The notes below the pieces were generated by a model. It was not told the DNA's origin, searched no databases, and worked only from the letters and a program-made list of their open reading frames with translations. Shown here one piece after another: positions 1-13,500 of a stretch of DNA of 64,000 bases. This DNA comes from Anthonomus grandis grandis (lineage: Eukaryota > Arthropoda > Insecta > Coleoptera > Curculionidae): assembly GCF_022605725.1 (NCBI RefSeq), contig NC_065556.1, positions 4,216,001-4,280,000 of the forward strand, given 5' to 3'. A program made the position numbers and the translations under genes. Within the stretch, counting starts at the first letter, position 1. Every line of letters starts with the position of its first letter.

Positions 1-1195
1 GCTATGAAAACAACACCTACGGCACCACTAAATATTCTTTTTGGGCTACCGGACCTCCGAGTCTGGAATGAGAGGGAGGCCATGGCGGCGTATAAGAGGA
101 TGAGATTGCGGAAGGTGGCGCAATGTTCACTTAGGACAAGACCATATGACGATTGCTCTTAGGATGTGTAAGAACATACCAGTTCTCACATCCAGATGCA
201 CTACAGAGAGTGGCAAACTAAGGTTAAAGAAAGGTTTTCAAGTCGAAATCCTGACAAGTAAAGAATGGTCGGCGAACCAAATTAAAGAGTCAAGTTGTTT
301 TCGAGCACCAATTCGGCCGGAGTCGGAGTGTACAGGATGAAAGCGAACACTCCCCTTTCATCATCTCATCCTTTCCGCTAGGGAAACACACCACAGTTTT
401 CCATCGGAGGTGTTTGCTCTTCTTGAAGTAGCAAACAAACGAGAGGCATTGGAAGGTAACGGGGGGAATTGCATCTACTCTGATAGTCGAGCTGCCCTCA
501 AGGCGATTTAGAAATCTAGGGCTAGCTCAGCGCTAGTCCAGGAATGCAGAGACGCATTGGAAAGGCTTGCAGCACACAGGGAAGTAATACTGAGGTGGGT
601 CCCAAGACACCAGGGTGTCGTGGGCAATGGGCGAGCCGACGAACTGGCAAGGTAAGATTCCGTTAACCCCTTCATAGGCCCCTTGTTTTGGTCTTAGCAA
701 AAAATAAATCTCCCAGGCACTTAATAATGGGCCTGGGAAGAACAAGGAAGAATTGGAGAAGAACAGAAGGATGCAGACAGGGCTAGGAAATGATACCAGA
801 CCATGACGGCTCTAAAGCAAGGCAACTGCTTACACAGTATTAGACAGAGTATCAAAGACTTGGTGGAAATCCTAAATGGGCATAAAAGTCTAAACAGCCA
901 TCTACATCTTCTTGGTATAAGAGAAAGCCCACGAATTGCGGTACAGGGCAGGAAATTTCATACCACATACTAGGTATCTGTGATAGGTAGAGTCGCCTGA
1001 GAAGGAAAACTTTCGGAGCAACGACACTTTAATGGGAAGATCTTAAAGATCTAGACTGGAACAACGTGCAAGCCTTTATTAAAAGGACGGGCCGACTAGG
1101 TGAAGACGGCGCATTGGGAGAGGAGGCGTAGGGGTGGGTGATTCTGGGATTGGCAAAAAGGGATTGCTTAGGTCTACTTGCCGTGCTCTAGCTTT
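1..1195 (+). pseudogene. LINE remnant, RNase H domain (I/Loa-like)
   Basis: Decayed 3' part of a non-LTR retrotransposon pol. Around 1-110 the frame reads like the segment between RT and RNase H (LNILFGLPDL). From about 340 to 655 an RNase H domain is visible: FALLEVANKREALEG, then IYSDSRAALKAI with the catalytic Asp, then LRWVPRHQGVVGNGRADELA with the His-Asp end. A stop follows ALKAI and there are frame changes before and after. Tail homology fades by about 1195. An RNase H domain of this kind suggests an I/Loa-like rather than CR1 clade (inference). The left end is cut by the window. Confidence 0.75.
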
Positions 1196-1197
1196 CC

Positions 1198-1224
1198 CTA
1201 CTACTACTACTACTACTACTACTA
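1198..1224. repeat. (CTA)9 microsatellite
   Basis: About nine CTA units in tandem immediately after the LINE remnant. Short repeats at LINE 3' ends are common, so it may mark the element's terminus. Confidence 0.9.
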
Positions 1225-1689
1225 CTGCTTTTAAGAACTCTTTATTCAGAATAAAAACTAATTGTTCAAGTATTACTTAGTGTAGGTATCGCTGATGATC
1301 CTTTTTTTATGAGTGGGAAATTGACATTGAGAACATGTTTAACACTTTTACGATGACTTTCTAAGATAACTTTCTTTTTGCAAAAGGCCCATTCCTTAGG
1401 AAATACTGCTGAAGAATTTCTTGGCAAGGAAGCTGCAACTATCATAAAGACATAAGATAAAACGTCCTTGTACATACAAACAAAGGAAATTAGGTTTTGC
1501 TTCTAAGTTAAGTTAAGTAAGTCTAAGTTTCTGAAACTAAATGACAACAAAAATAAAGGTATATGGATGAAAAACGTATAAAAAAGGTATCAAAATAGAG
1601 AACATTTTCTTTAGAAGCTAAAGAGGTCTGCAAAAACTAAAAACTTTTAACCACACTTTTTGCAAAGAGAAAATGTAAGGGCTCAGCAT
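1225..1689. other. Unassigned sequence
   Basis: AT-rich sequence. A short minus-strand open frame at 1266-1475 has no recognisable motif. Nothing further is supported. Confidence 0.5.
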
Positions 1690-2060
1690 CAAATAATCAT
1701 GGCAAATATGTATCAGTGCTTTTCTGTGATCTAAGCAAAGTATTTGATTGTGTTTCCCACAGGCCTTTGCTGCAGAACCGGCAATAGTATAACTTCAGTG
1801 CAGAAAGTATTGGGGTCATATCTTGATGAACGCACCCGATCAGTGAAAGTATGTCTGCAACTTCATTACTAGAAGTTTAGGGTCCCTCAAGAATCTATAT
1901 TGGGGCCAATTCTATTCCCAATCTTTGCAAATGACTTACCACAATGCCACGCAAATGCAAGATTTATGATGTTTGCGGATGACACCACGTTCTCAGGGCG
2001 AGACTAAGGTGAGCATGAGGATGGCTAGAAATACAGCAGAGAGCTGGTTTTTTGCGAACC
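1690..2060 (+). pseudogene. LINE reverse transcriptase fragment (CR1/jockey-like)
   Basis: Three RT motifs appear in order but in different frames: FCDLSKVFDCVSH near 1720 (catalytic Asp block), VPQ-S-LGPILF near 1875-1920, and FADDTTF near 1973-1993 (catalytic YADD-type box). Stops and indels separate them, so the fragment is inactive. Endonuclease and C-terminal parts were not found alongside. Confidence 0.8.
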
Positions 2061-2351
2061 GGTTACTTTTGAACACAAAAAAAACACAGCCTCTGTTTTT
2101 TTCTCTTAGAGATTCTAATAATAATAACAACAATTTTGCGATGCAACATTGCGATTGCAACAATGTGTAAGAGTTAGGACTATGTCATGACTATAACACA
2201 AGGCACAGGACTGGTGGCTGCCTACTGTAGACTGGGAAGGTGTCAAAGTAGGCCAGAATTTATGCCGTTAAAACTGTGTAAAAATTTTCCAATGAAATAA
2301 AAACTCTATATATTAATTCGTTTATAATAACCGTTAAACATATATATGTTA

Positions 2352-3950
2352 TACAGGGTGTTCCGAAACTATTGTACCAAAATGTAACGGTGGATAGATC
2401 TCGAGAAGTTTTTTACTTTTTGACCCATAGGCGATTGTGCCTTATTTCGGTACTAATAGCTATTACAAGAAAAAAGTTTAACATATGTATATACACACAC
2501 AAATAATATCGATATTGAGGGGCCAGCTCTACCGATTTTGACGTTCGAGACCAATTGCCGCGCGTCGGACACTCGCCTTGCGTAGATTACTTATTTATCA
2601 TTGCGTCGTGGCAATGTGTAAAACCTAACTTAATCTAAATTATAGTGTGACCGTTTAAAAGTTTAAAATGAAGACTTTTACATTTGCTGAATTAACAGAC
2701 CTACACCTGGCTTATGGCGCTACTGATAATAATGGAAGACGCGCGTTGCGGATTTACCAAGAATGCTTTCCGAAGCGGCGCTTACCAAATCGGAGACTAT
2801 TGGCACGGTTCCATTCAAGATTGCGAGAGACCGGATCATGACGGGTAAGATTTGTTAATAAAGTGTTATTCATCTGGATTGTTTATGGCAACGAAACATT
2901 TAATTTGCAGAAGCCTCATAATGTGGGGGAAGACCACGTTCAGTGTGTGTACAAGGCATGGAAGAGGGAATTTTAGCGTAAGTACATGAGCTGTAGCACA
3001 TTCATTGCAAATAAACCATGTTCGGGTATGGGAGATTTTACACGAACAACAACTGCATCCATTTCATTTTCCAAAAGTGCACGCACTTCTGCCTGAGGAT
3101 TATCCCCGTCGCGTCGGGTAGAATTCGCTCAATAGTTTTTACCACAAACGAGACGTTACGCCGAATTTCCGTTCTAAGTGATATTTACGGATGAAGCCGC
3201 CTTTACCCGCGAAAAGATTTTCAACAGACGCATTAATCACGTTTGGGCTGAAGAGAACCTCAACGCTATGCACCTGCGTAGTTTTCAACAAAAATTTATA
3301 GTGAATGTTTGAACAGGTCATAAGACTCTGGTTGGCTCGTATCTCTTATCACCATGACTAAATGGGGAAATATACTTGACATTTTTGCAAGAAACGCTTC
3401 CCGAATTGTTAGAAAATGTTCCTCCGAATGTCAGATAAAACATGTGGTACCAACACGACGGAACCCCAGCACATTACCCATTATCCGTAAGGGAACATCT
3501 GAATCAGGCCTAGCAGGGCAGAGTCATTGCCAGGCGGTTCAAACAGAGGAAGAGTTAGTAGGAAGGATTGTTGCCGCTGCTGTTGAAATTCAAGAAATTC
3601 CGGAAGTTTTTCAATGTGTGCAGGAGGAAATGTTACGACGCTGTCACGCTTGCATTGAAGCAGGTGGTCAGAATTTTGAATATCTTTTAAATTAAAACAT
3701 CTTTTTTTTATAAACTCTTCTAAATATTCATTGTGTTTATGTCATTAACTAACACGGTTTCCGTTACAAATACGTTTCCCCGTGTCGAAGGTTGAATACC
3801 AATACGCGGACCTTAATGCGCTATTATCACTGAACGCATGCGCCTACGGGTTAATAAGTAAAAAACTTTTTGTTTTTTTTTTGTGAAGTTTGTTTTAGTG
3901 AAATCTACCTACGCTTACATTTTGGCACAATAGTTTTGGAACACCCTGTA
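2352..3950 (+). mobile_element. mariner-like element with TA-flanked TIRs
   Basis: DNA transposon bounded by TA on both sides. The left end reads CAGGGTGTTCCGAAAC and the right end is its inverted partner (GTTTTGGAACACCCTG); similarity extends about 35 bp inward. Length is about 1.6 kb, normal for the family. It contains a broken transposase, annotated separately. It lies just downstream of the host TULIP-like gene. Confidence 0.88.
2668..3695 (+). pseudogene. mariner-type transposase with mini-intron, defective
   Basis: Would cut and paste the surrounding element. An N-terminal helix-turn-helix region starts at ATG 2668 (TFAELTDLHLAYGATD; RLRETGS). A probable 66-nt GT-AG intron follows at 2845-2910, after which the frame resumes (GRPRSVCVQGMEEGILA). 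The first catalytic Asp lies in VIFTDEAAFT near 3180 and the second in MWYQHDGTPAHY near 3445. Sequence around the third catalytic residue is deleted: the frame jumps to the C-terminal segment (EEMLRRCHACIEAGG), which ends at 3695. Several stops and frameshifts are present, so it is a pseudogene. Confidence 0.85.
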
Positions 3951-4512
3951 TATTATACATAGTTAATAGTAACAACTAGTTTTTTATGGTGCTAATCAAC
4001 ACCTTAAAAGCATAACTTTTTATTGGAAGTCATTAGGGCCATACCATTGGGCTATATTATAGCTGCCTCTGTGTGTCTATCTTTTCTTCCTAATGTACTT
4101 TATGTATTGTTGTTAAAAATGTGCTTGAGGGTTGTAGCTGTTAATTATATATTTGTGTGCTTATATTAACGATGTTTTAATTAAAAGTACAATAATTGTA
4201 ATAATTTTGTAAATCTTCAATTGTATTAACTTATCTTATATTTTACGTATTTTTTTTAATTTGACGTAAGTGCTTCTGTAATTAACATGAATATGAATAT
4301 ATTACCGGCTACAAAATGTAACAAAAAAATGCAATATCATAATTTCCTTCATTATATTCTTTAATTTAAAAAAAAAACATAAAAGTAAATTAGTAAATTA
4401 AAGAAAAATTGCTCGAGATCGCGTGGAACTAAAGGCTAAATTACCTATTCTTTTTTTCTGACAAAAATTTTTTGTGCGGCGGAAAGAAAATGAAACTTTC
4501 TGATTTAACCTC
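3951..4512. other. AT-rich spacer downstream of host gene
   Basis: Low-complexity AT-rich sequence between the mariner element and the 3' end of the minus-strand host gene. No gene or element recognised. Confidence 0.6.
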
Positions 4513-4518
4513 TTTATT
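4513..4518 (-). terminator. Polyadenylation signal of host gene
   Basis: On the minus strand this is AATAAA, about 66 nt past the stop codon of the six-exon host gene. It is the nearest canonical signal, so the 3' UTR is probably short. Confidence 0.6.
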
Positions 4519-4583
4519 ATTATTAACAAAAATGCAGGACACGTGCATACTCATGGTATGGTTAAATATTTACATACAAACAG

Positions 4584-7500
4584 TTAAAATAAATTATTTA
4601 ATTCTTCCAGCCCCTCGCTAGTGTCCAGCTTAGACGCATTTTCTTTAATAAGCATTTCAACGTCAACTTTATCTAACTCTTCTTGAATCTTTAATTTTAT
4701 GGGTTTTTCAATAGCATCCATGATCTGATACCGTAGCAAATTTGGCACTACGTTGACTGCAAACTCTATGGCATAATCCAAAGTACCTAAACCGTCAAAA
4801 CGCACTTGGATATTTCCTAGTTCCAGTTGTATGTCATCTAAAGATGGACGTTTTCTAGTATCCATGCTTTGACTAGCATTAACTTGGACCTAAAATATAA
4901 CCAGCAAACCAAGGAATTAATTTAATCTATTTTTAACGTCATAATTTTACCTTTATATACTCTACACTAAATGAAGCTGTTCCAATTCTGGACAAAAGAC
5001 CAGATATCAAAGAGACTTCCCAATGGGTAGTTCCAAGCAGCTTTTGAGTTCCTACTTCGACTAAAATATGAACCGTGTTGTTCTTCATTTTAAATAAAAT
5101 ATCTTTCGTTCTAAAATAAACAACCAAATAACCTCTTTTGGAAAAAACTAATGTTATAGAATTTTACCTATGAAAGCTAGATCCTCCATACAACCAAGTA
5201 TGTGTAAGATAGACATCAAACACCCCAACGCTATTATTATAATCATTAATTTTATATGGATCATATCCCATAAATTGAACTTTTCTTCGAATTTCCGCTA
5301 CTAATTGGTCAAATGGTGAAATAGAATTGGGGAACTGTTGAGGAAATTTCGATACTTGCTTATTAATATCGTTTCTTATATTAACATTAGCCTGACTAAG
5401 AATATAAGGTTTGATTGAGTCAAAGAAAAATGGTCCCACCGAGCTGATCATATTCTAGAACATACATTTGTCAAACACATTATTTAGGGGTGTTTTAAAG
5501 TCTTTTGCAATATTTACCTGAGCCATTGAAGCTACAAATCCGAGTCCTTTAAAATCCATATTCATGTCTTTAAATGTAAGATCCATAGTGATAGCTTGAG
5601 CTTCTAAGGAACCATTTTTCTGTACCTCTAAAGCCGCATTAGCTTGAACAAAAACGTTCTTTAGGACTACAGTGAAAGGTCCGTGAGAAGAGCTGAACCA
5701 TGAACTAGAAAATACAATAGATAAAATATTAAATATTAATTACGATATATAAATAAAGAATATATTGTACTCATATATTGTAATCATACATTGCTTTCAG
5801 GGCATATATTTTCCTGTGAAGTGGAGGTTAAATAAGGGTTCCACTGATTATTTTGTAGCTACTTAATGTTTAAAAAATTGCTGTGTATTTTATAGCTTGA
5901 ACTTGAGCAGACACGTCAGTGAGGCTACGCTGTTAAGTGCTAGTTACGAAGGATAGCTGGCAGGAAGTGGCGTATTAAACCAAACACCCTGCAATGGCTC
6001 TATAGTGCTGTTATCAAGCCTATGGTTACTGAGTACTTCGTGGTATAGTAGATGACGGAAAAAAAGCCACAAATGCTCAGAAACCGGCTGTACTATAAAC
6101 GGCAATTCAGAAAACCCACTGCACATCAGACCAAGAACTGCAAAAAAGTAGAAATATCCCAGGCTACGAGCTGCTGGGCGCAACATACCACTAAACATAC
6201 AGCATAGCTACTTACGTTAAAAGCATTATTGAAAATGCCTAAGTTGTTTCTATATCGTCCGAGAATGACATATAGATCATTACAACAAAGATTGGAGGTA
6301 TCACTTTCTCCAACATCTATAAACCTTCGACAAAAACCTGGCCAACACAAGTTCTCAAAACATATCCGAACCCGGCTGTATATCTGGGGGACTTTAACAG
6401 CAACCATGAGCAGTGGAGAAAACGGCGTCGACGGAGAATCTGTGGTCAGGTGGGCCAAGGACAAGCACACACTTTTAATCTTTGATGCTAAAGACAGAGG
6501 CTAGTTTAAATATGCTGCATGGAATAGGGAATATAATTATGACCTATGTTTTGTCTCAACAGATACTAATAATATCCCTTGGCAGCTGCAAGAAAATTAC
6601 TCTCGAAGTTTCCTCACAGCCAACATCGCCCAATTACTGTAGAGATCGGAACACAAATCCGTCTGGTAAGGTCTACCCCAAGGCTAAGATGGAACTTTAG
6701 TCTAGTTTTTTTTAGATTAGCACAGCTAAGAAGCACATACCAAGAGGATACCGACAGGGTAGACTATATTCGTGGATGGTCAGAAAAAATCTTTTTTTTT
6801 TGGTATAGTGGTTTTTCAAAACTGGTGATCAAGAAATCGCAGATAAACTAATTCACAGCTTGGATGCAGCAAGACAACAAAAATGGAGTGAAACTGTAGA
6901 AAATGTAAACTTTCAAACATCAAGCTTGGAGATTGAAACCCTCCTCAGAAACAAAAAGCTCCAACTAGTCCCAATTCAGTGGATTCACACATTGTAATGA
7001 CATCCAGGACTCCGCTCTGGGAGCTTATCTCTATAACAGCTTTATCTCTATAAAGCTCAGACGGAAAGGGGAAAGAACATTTAAGAACTCTTTAATCTGA
7101 AGCAAGAGAAATTAAGCATTCTCGCCCTATAACTGCCGAAGAAATATCAACTGCCCTTAAAGATATTACTGCTAAGAAAGCTCCAGGATTTTATGGAATC
7201 CATTCTTCTTAACTGTGGAAAATTTGCAAAAACCTGGCAAGCTCGTTTTTTTACAAACATAATCCAAATAAGTGAAATCTCTCGAGAATTTAAGCGCTCA
7301 AAAGTAATTGTTATTGTAAAACCAGATAAACCCCCAGACCAACAAAAAAGCTACCAATTGCACTACTGTCGATCATGTACAAAGCACTAGAAAGAGTTAC
7401 TTACAACAGATTGAACTCACTGATACTACAATATATTCTAGTTAAACAAGCGGATTTCAGACTAAAACGTAGCTACACCGACCAAGTACTCTCACTAACC

Positions 7501-10500
7501 ACATATATCGAAGCCGGATTCCAAAGAAAACTTAACACGACTTCTGGTGCATTTAGCGGCCTCTCAGCTGTATATGATACCGTCTGGAAAAAGGGTTCTT
7601 ACGTACCATTTCATGTAAACTTATCTCAGATTATATATCAGAACATATATCCAGAATAATAGAAAACCTGCTTAATGATCGATAATGAACGTTCCAGGTA
7701 ATAATGGGAACAGAAATCAGTGCCTCTGGAAAGCTTGAAAATGGTTCACCGCAGGTCGGTACCATAAGTCGGTATTCACACCACTGCAGTTTAGTCTGTA
7801 TATCGCAGATATGCCTGAAACTACATCAACAAAGTTCGCTACGCCGACGGCTGGGCGTTGACCATGTAAACAAAATCACTAGAAGAGACCGAGGAAATTC
7901 TATCCAGAGATTTGGAAGTAATAGGAAACTTTTTTCGAAAGTGGAGGCTCCAACGATTCAAAAACGGAAGTAAGCACTTTTCATTTAAACAACAAAATGG
8001 CCGACAGAAAACTTAATGTTCATTTTGCTAACACGTTACTTAATCACAATAAAAACCCAAAATACTTGTCACGGCACTCATAGCACTCATAGGCGTCACT
8101 CTTGACAGAATATTAAGCTTTAAGGAGCACCTCACAAAAACAGCCGAAAAGCTAAGACCAAAAACAACATTATACAGAAACTCTGCGGGTCGTCATGGGG
8201 GGCATCCGCACCCACACTTAGATCCTGTGTCCTGGTCTTTGTATACTCTGCAGGGAAGTACTAAGATACCATGAGAATGACTGCTAGCGTAATCAAGTCC
8301 ACCCCAACTGAATAGTTACCAGTACTGAGCGACATCCCACCGCCTTATCTCCGCCGAATCAATATGCTGACAAATAAATACAAAAATATACTCAACAACA
8401 GAGAGCTCTCAATACTATATCGAAGACGCCAACAGAAATCGACTACACTCGAGACATCTATCAATATATAGTTCAATATAACCATTTCAATATAACAAAC
8501 AGGTAGACTTACGAATGGTGTGAAGCTTAGCCGGAAACAACATGCGCTGCATAACAGACAAACCTCCTGGCTTTAATTTACCACGCAATACCTAGTGCAC
8601 ACTTAATCGCATTAGAACCCAACACGGCAGATGGGACATTTTCTACACAGATAAGACAACTTTCCCTTCCCTGCATCTGACTGCGAAGAGGTTGAAACTA
8701 TCAAGCATTTCAGAGAGGACTGTTTAGTACCATCATTCGCAGGCCGCCCTAATAATTTCCTGATTGCAACACCAGAAGCGATAGAGTACATAAAGAATCT
8801 TGATGTTTTTTTATATCTCTATAACTGTGTCGAAATGCCATACTCTAAATAAATGCTTAACAAGGCGCAGAGCTGTACCTCCTACTGAGGCCCCCGGAGC
8901 TCTGTGCGTTCAGAGGGAGGCCTTGGCATCTTAAAGCGAGGTCTAGAAAAATTGGCATGGTGAAAAAATCGTAGCCTGAATTGCTTCCAAAGAACTCGAA
9001 AGTATTTGACTATGCGGGTCCCTTAAAGTAGAAGTAACCAAAAAGGAAGACTGACCCGAAATACAATCTCAGCGTCGAGAGTGCTTATACTACATCAGAC
9101 TATTAAAAGCAAGGATGCTTAAAAAAAACTAGGCAGAAGAAAATGAGTTGTAGCGGAAGCGGGAAAGCATATGAGTGTACTTCAATCAACTCTCTAACCC
9201 GCGGAGCTTGAACCCTTCTTCGAAACAAGAGTAAAAAGAAAATCTTTAGAACAGATACGTGCAGACCAAAGTCAAGGATTTGTTTGGTTAAAATTACGTT
9301 GTTCCTTAATTCTGGCATGGCCAAAAAAGCAGCTTATCATGTTTATAGGAGAAACTGCGAAAGGTGCGCCTGGGGTTACCCTTAGCCCTGAGAGCTAAGG
9401 GAGACGTTTTGGAATTCCTTTTTCTAACAAATAACGAGTTGAGTTAGCTTAGGTGGGAGGATTAATTAGGTAAAATGAAGCATATGGCTTAACCCTAAGA
9501 GCAAAGAAAACTAAGTTTGTTAAAATTTTCAAAAAAATAGTCAATAATTAAAATATTCAAGTAAAGGAAGAAATACTAGAACAAGTCAATAAGTACGATT
9601 ACTTAGGTATACTAGTCACATCCAGCAATGAGTAGGAAATAAAAATGAGGATAGAAAAGGTCTCACTTTCTTCAGATTTCAAAAATTTAAAATTTTGGGT
9701 CGCAAAGAACTTAGTTTAGATCAATGTTTGCGATAGGTTAATTGTTATATAGTCCTCACTTTTTTGCTTAAAGCTTAGATGTTAAATGTAGACATACATA
9801 TACAAAAAGATGCTCAATGTTGCAATTGATTATGCAATGCCAAATAAAAGGCAAGAAAAGTGTTGGTAGGTTGACGTACATTGTGACTTGCAAACGTGAA
9901 AGAGTTGTTTAGATGCCCTTCTCTAGATTTCTTTAGCGCAGCATAGATTCCAAAGTCAGAATTTCCATGACGATTACGAGAGTTTTTGTGGCAGAAATAG
10001 CATTTAGAGAAAAGAGGTATGTTTATAAATGGTTTTACTTCAAATCATCCAAAGACCTCCCTTAATAGATACCTTAAGAAATAAAAGATTTGGATTTACA
10101 GAAACCACTAAAGACAAAAAGCAGTTAAGCTTGTTAAAGGTTAAAAACTTTTAAAGAAGTTTAAAGAATTTTCAGCGTACTCTATACAACTATTTTATCT
10201 TTTGAGATGTTTCAAAGAAATGGAAAAGTGGTATTTCTTTTAAAAAAGAAATATTGCATAAGAATTTTAACTTTTGTAATTACTAAAGTGGTCCATTTAT
10301 TTATGCAACATATGGCTTAATGAGAACACAACTTATTCATTCTTCTTTGGAGTTCTTGCTTAAGTGTCCTGAAGTCAGGTTACCAAGAAGATGTCCCTCA
10401 TGAGTTTTGAGATGAACCCTCATGGGTTTTGTAATATATTGAATAAAACTGTTGAGAATCATGCTCTATTAAGGAGTGGAACAAGGGTATGTGTGCTGTT

Positions 10501-13500
10501 AAACAGTAAGATTATGAATATATTTAATGATTGATAATTGGTAAGAAAGTCTTATTACACACTCTTTGAAGTAAATACTTGCATGGAGACAGTACTATGA
10601 TGCATATTTTAAATGACTGTTCAGCACTGGAAAGATAAACAGAATTAACTGCCTTAAGTCAAGCAAAACATGTTATAAAAGCATTTCTTCCAATCAACTG
10701 ATAAAATTCTTCAAAGCGAACATTATGGATGGAAGAGCTGTCTTATTGACCACTCACATTAAACCTAATCCAACCTATTCTAAGGGATACATTCTTATTA
10801 TATTACATTTTGTAACTTTTAAAATAGTAAAAAATCAAATTTTTATTATCACGTTTCTTTTTTATAGTTAAAGGGTTAACTGTTACCATACGCATGTTTT
10901 TAGATCATGTAGGGCCTATGGTTATTTTTTGGTCTTTTTTTTACTTATGATAATTAAAAAACATGCTATAATAAAATTCTAATATTTATTTTTACGAAAA
11001 AGCACTATTTTTTCATGACAGATAAATGAGTACAGGCAAGTTGGAACAAATTCATTTAAAATTCAGGGGTGTGTTCGAAAAAAAAAACGCTCGGAAACAT
11101 TAATTAGCGATTTTTTTGATGATGAATTCATGTATGCAGGGCGAACTAAAAATAAGCAAAGACCATCAACTTCAATTTTTTAAATGGAAATTTTTTATTC
11201 CATTTTTGAATTCTACATAGAATTTTAAGTATATCTTGTATACCATGTCTTCTACCTAATACTTACATTCTTAATAAATTTGCAACTGTTTGGGTCATTT
11301 GAACATATTCAAACATATTTTTTCATAGTTTTAAACAGGTATATTTGAATGCTGATTCGTTTCCACCATTTAATTGCATGGAAACAGTATGTATTACTTT
11401 ACGTAAATGTCAGTAAGTGTCAAGTGCAGTTGCAAAGTTTAAAAGCATGGCGCGTTTAACTGAAAGACAAAAAATTGACATTTTAATGATGGTAGGATAT
11501 GGCGACAAGACTCGAACACAGGCGGAAGTTTGCGATCTGTTTAACAAGTACCCGGAGAGGTCTATTACACGTTCGGTAGTAAGCAAAATTGAAAATTGAG
11601 ATTTTGGGCCTATTAGAGACAATTATGACCTGGACCGTCCCACGCTTTCAGAAAACAGACAATTTTTCAAACAGAGATTTTTTGATCAATTTACAAGAAA
11701 ATCCACATAAATCAACTCGACAAGTTGCTGCAGATCAGTCGGTTGGTAAATCATGTGTTCTAAAATATTTGCATCGGAATAAATGGCATCCATATAAAAT
11801 TCAATTAATTCAGGAGCTTATTGAAAATGATCAAAGAATAGAGTTTTGCGATGAATAATGATGAATAAATGTAATGCAAACCCACAATTTTTAAGTAAGA
11901 TTGTTTTTTCCGACGAGGCAAGTTTTTTTTTAATAGTTCTGTAAATAGGCAAAATTTTCGTTATTGGGCACCAGGAAATCCACACTGGAGTATGGAAAGT
12001 CACACAAAATTTCCCAAGAAGTTAAACGTATGGGCAGGAATTGTGGGCACGTCAATTGTGGGTTCCTATTTTATTGAGGGCACATTTACCTAAAATATTT
12101 GCTATATTTGCTTAGAGTTGCTTCAAAATCAGATAGTACCCAGTTTAATTGCACTTTATCCAAATGGTGAAAACCCATTTATACCGGCAGATTCGATATG
12201 GTTCCAACAGGATGGCGTTCCCTACCCTATTCGCGAACAATACGAGATTACCTTACCAACATTTTCCCACATAGATGTATTGGAAGGGGGAGTTTTATTG
12301 AATGGCTAGCAAGGTCGCCAGATTTAACCCCATTGGATTTTTATCTATGGGGTTATCTAAAATAACCCCATAAGTATAGTATATTTAAAGTATATTTTGA
12401 TACACCTAAAAGTTTAGAAGAATTAAAAAATAGAATTAGAGCCGAAATACAACAAATGCGGCCTCAAACAATAAGTAAAGTATTACAAGAATTTGAATAT
12501 CTACTTGGTTACTGTCATTAAGTTAATAGTCAACAATTTGAACATTTATTTTAATTTTTTTGTTTTGTTTTTTTTATAAACTGTTCCAAAAATTCATGGT
12601 TATTTAGAAAAAAAAATAATCGCAAATTTCTTAATAAATATTGAGGTTAGGTATAGGACATAGTATACAAAATATACTTAAAATTTTATACAGAAATAAA
12701 AAATAAAATAAAAAATTGGTGTTTCTATTTAAAAAAGTAAAGTCGATAGTCGAAGCTTATTTTTGGTCCACCCTGTATACATGAATTCATCATTAGAAAA
12801 ATCGCGTTAAAAAATAAAAATTAACGTGTGCGAGCCTTTTTTTGTTCCAACACACCCCTGAATTTGAAATGAATTTGTTCCAACTTGCGCGTCCTCACTG
12901 TATATAGTACACGCGGCCCGCTAAGCTAATTTGAGTTATTAACCTGACGCGGCAATATAGGAAAAACTGCATAACAATTTCGGAGAACGTCAAGACTAGA
13001 TTAGCACAAAAAGAATAATATATAGTTTCGGTAATTTTTGAGGTCAGAGCCCATGAAACTTGTTCTCATTTTTTATAACAGACCTAATTTATAGAAGTTT
13101 CTCTGTTGGTCTTTAGTTTAAATTTCTTACGTTGGTGTTAATCTGACTTGAAATATTTTTTGTTTTACCAATAATGTACTTTCTTCATAGCAAGTAAGAC
13201 AATAAGTAAACAAACAACCAGATCAGCCTTAATTTTAAATTCTGCCATTGGAAATATCATTCAAGCTGAAATCCATAACGCGCCTTTTTCTACGAAGTCG
13301 CTTATAAGTGAAAACAGTAAATCACCAGGTATCAGCAGAAATAAACAGGCTACTGAGGAAGACCAGGATACTATTTGTGTTTGGAATCCAATGAAAAAAT
13401 GTTAAGGCGAGGATAAGTAACAAATCGTTCAACCTAGACGTTGAAAAATAATAGCGAAAACAAGACCCATCCCTATTAAGAGCTCATGCAGAAATTCCGC

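Larger units (their letters stand above)
11018..12902. mobile_element. Palindromic MITE-like element split by a mariner
   Basis: Outer arms 11018-11136 and 12776-12902 are inverted repeats of each other. Examples are CAAGTTGGAACAAATTCATT and, on the other side, AATGAATTTGTTCCAACTTG; both carry CAGGGGTGTGTTC or its reverse. The innermost arms read GATGATGAATTCATGTA and TACATGAATTCATC. With the internal mariner removed, the arms form an almost complete palindrome of about 240 bp, so this looks like a foldback/MITE insertion. Confidence 0.75.

Noticed and set aside
146..340. 64-aa open frame at the left edge
   Set aside because: Out of frame with the RNase H remnant and lacking any motif; a chance frame.
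1266..1475. Minus-strand 69-aa frame
   Set aside because: No family features, no supporting splice structure and an AT-rich setting.
5944..6470. Minus-strand frames of 84 and 114 aa
   Set aside because: They are the antisense of LINE RT and endonuclease sequence that reads convincingly on the plus strand.
9340..9420. Possible tRNA-like fold around GCCCTGAGAGCTAAGG
   Set aside because: No cloverleaf with T-loop consensus (GTTCGAATC type) could be drawn.
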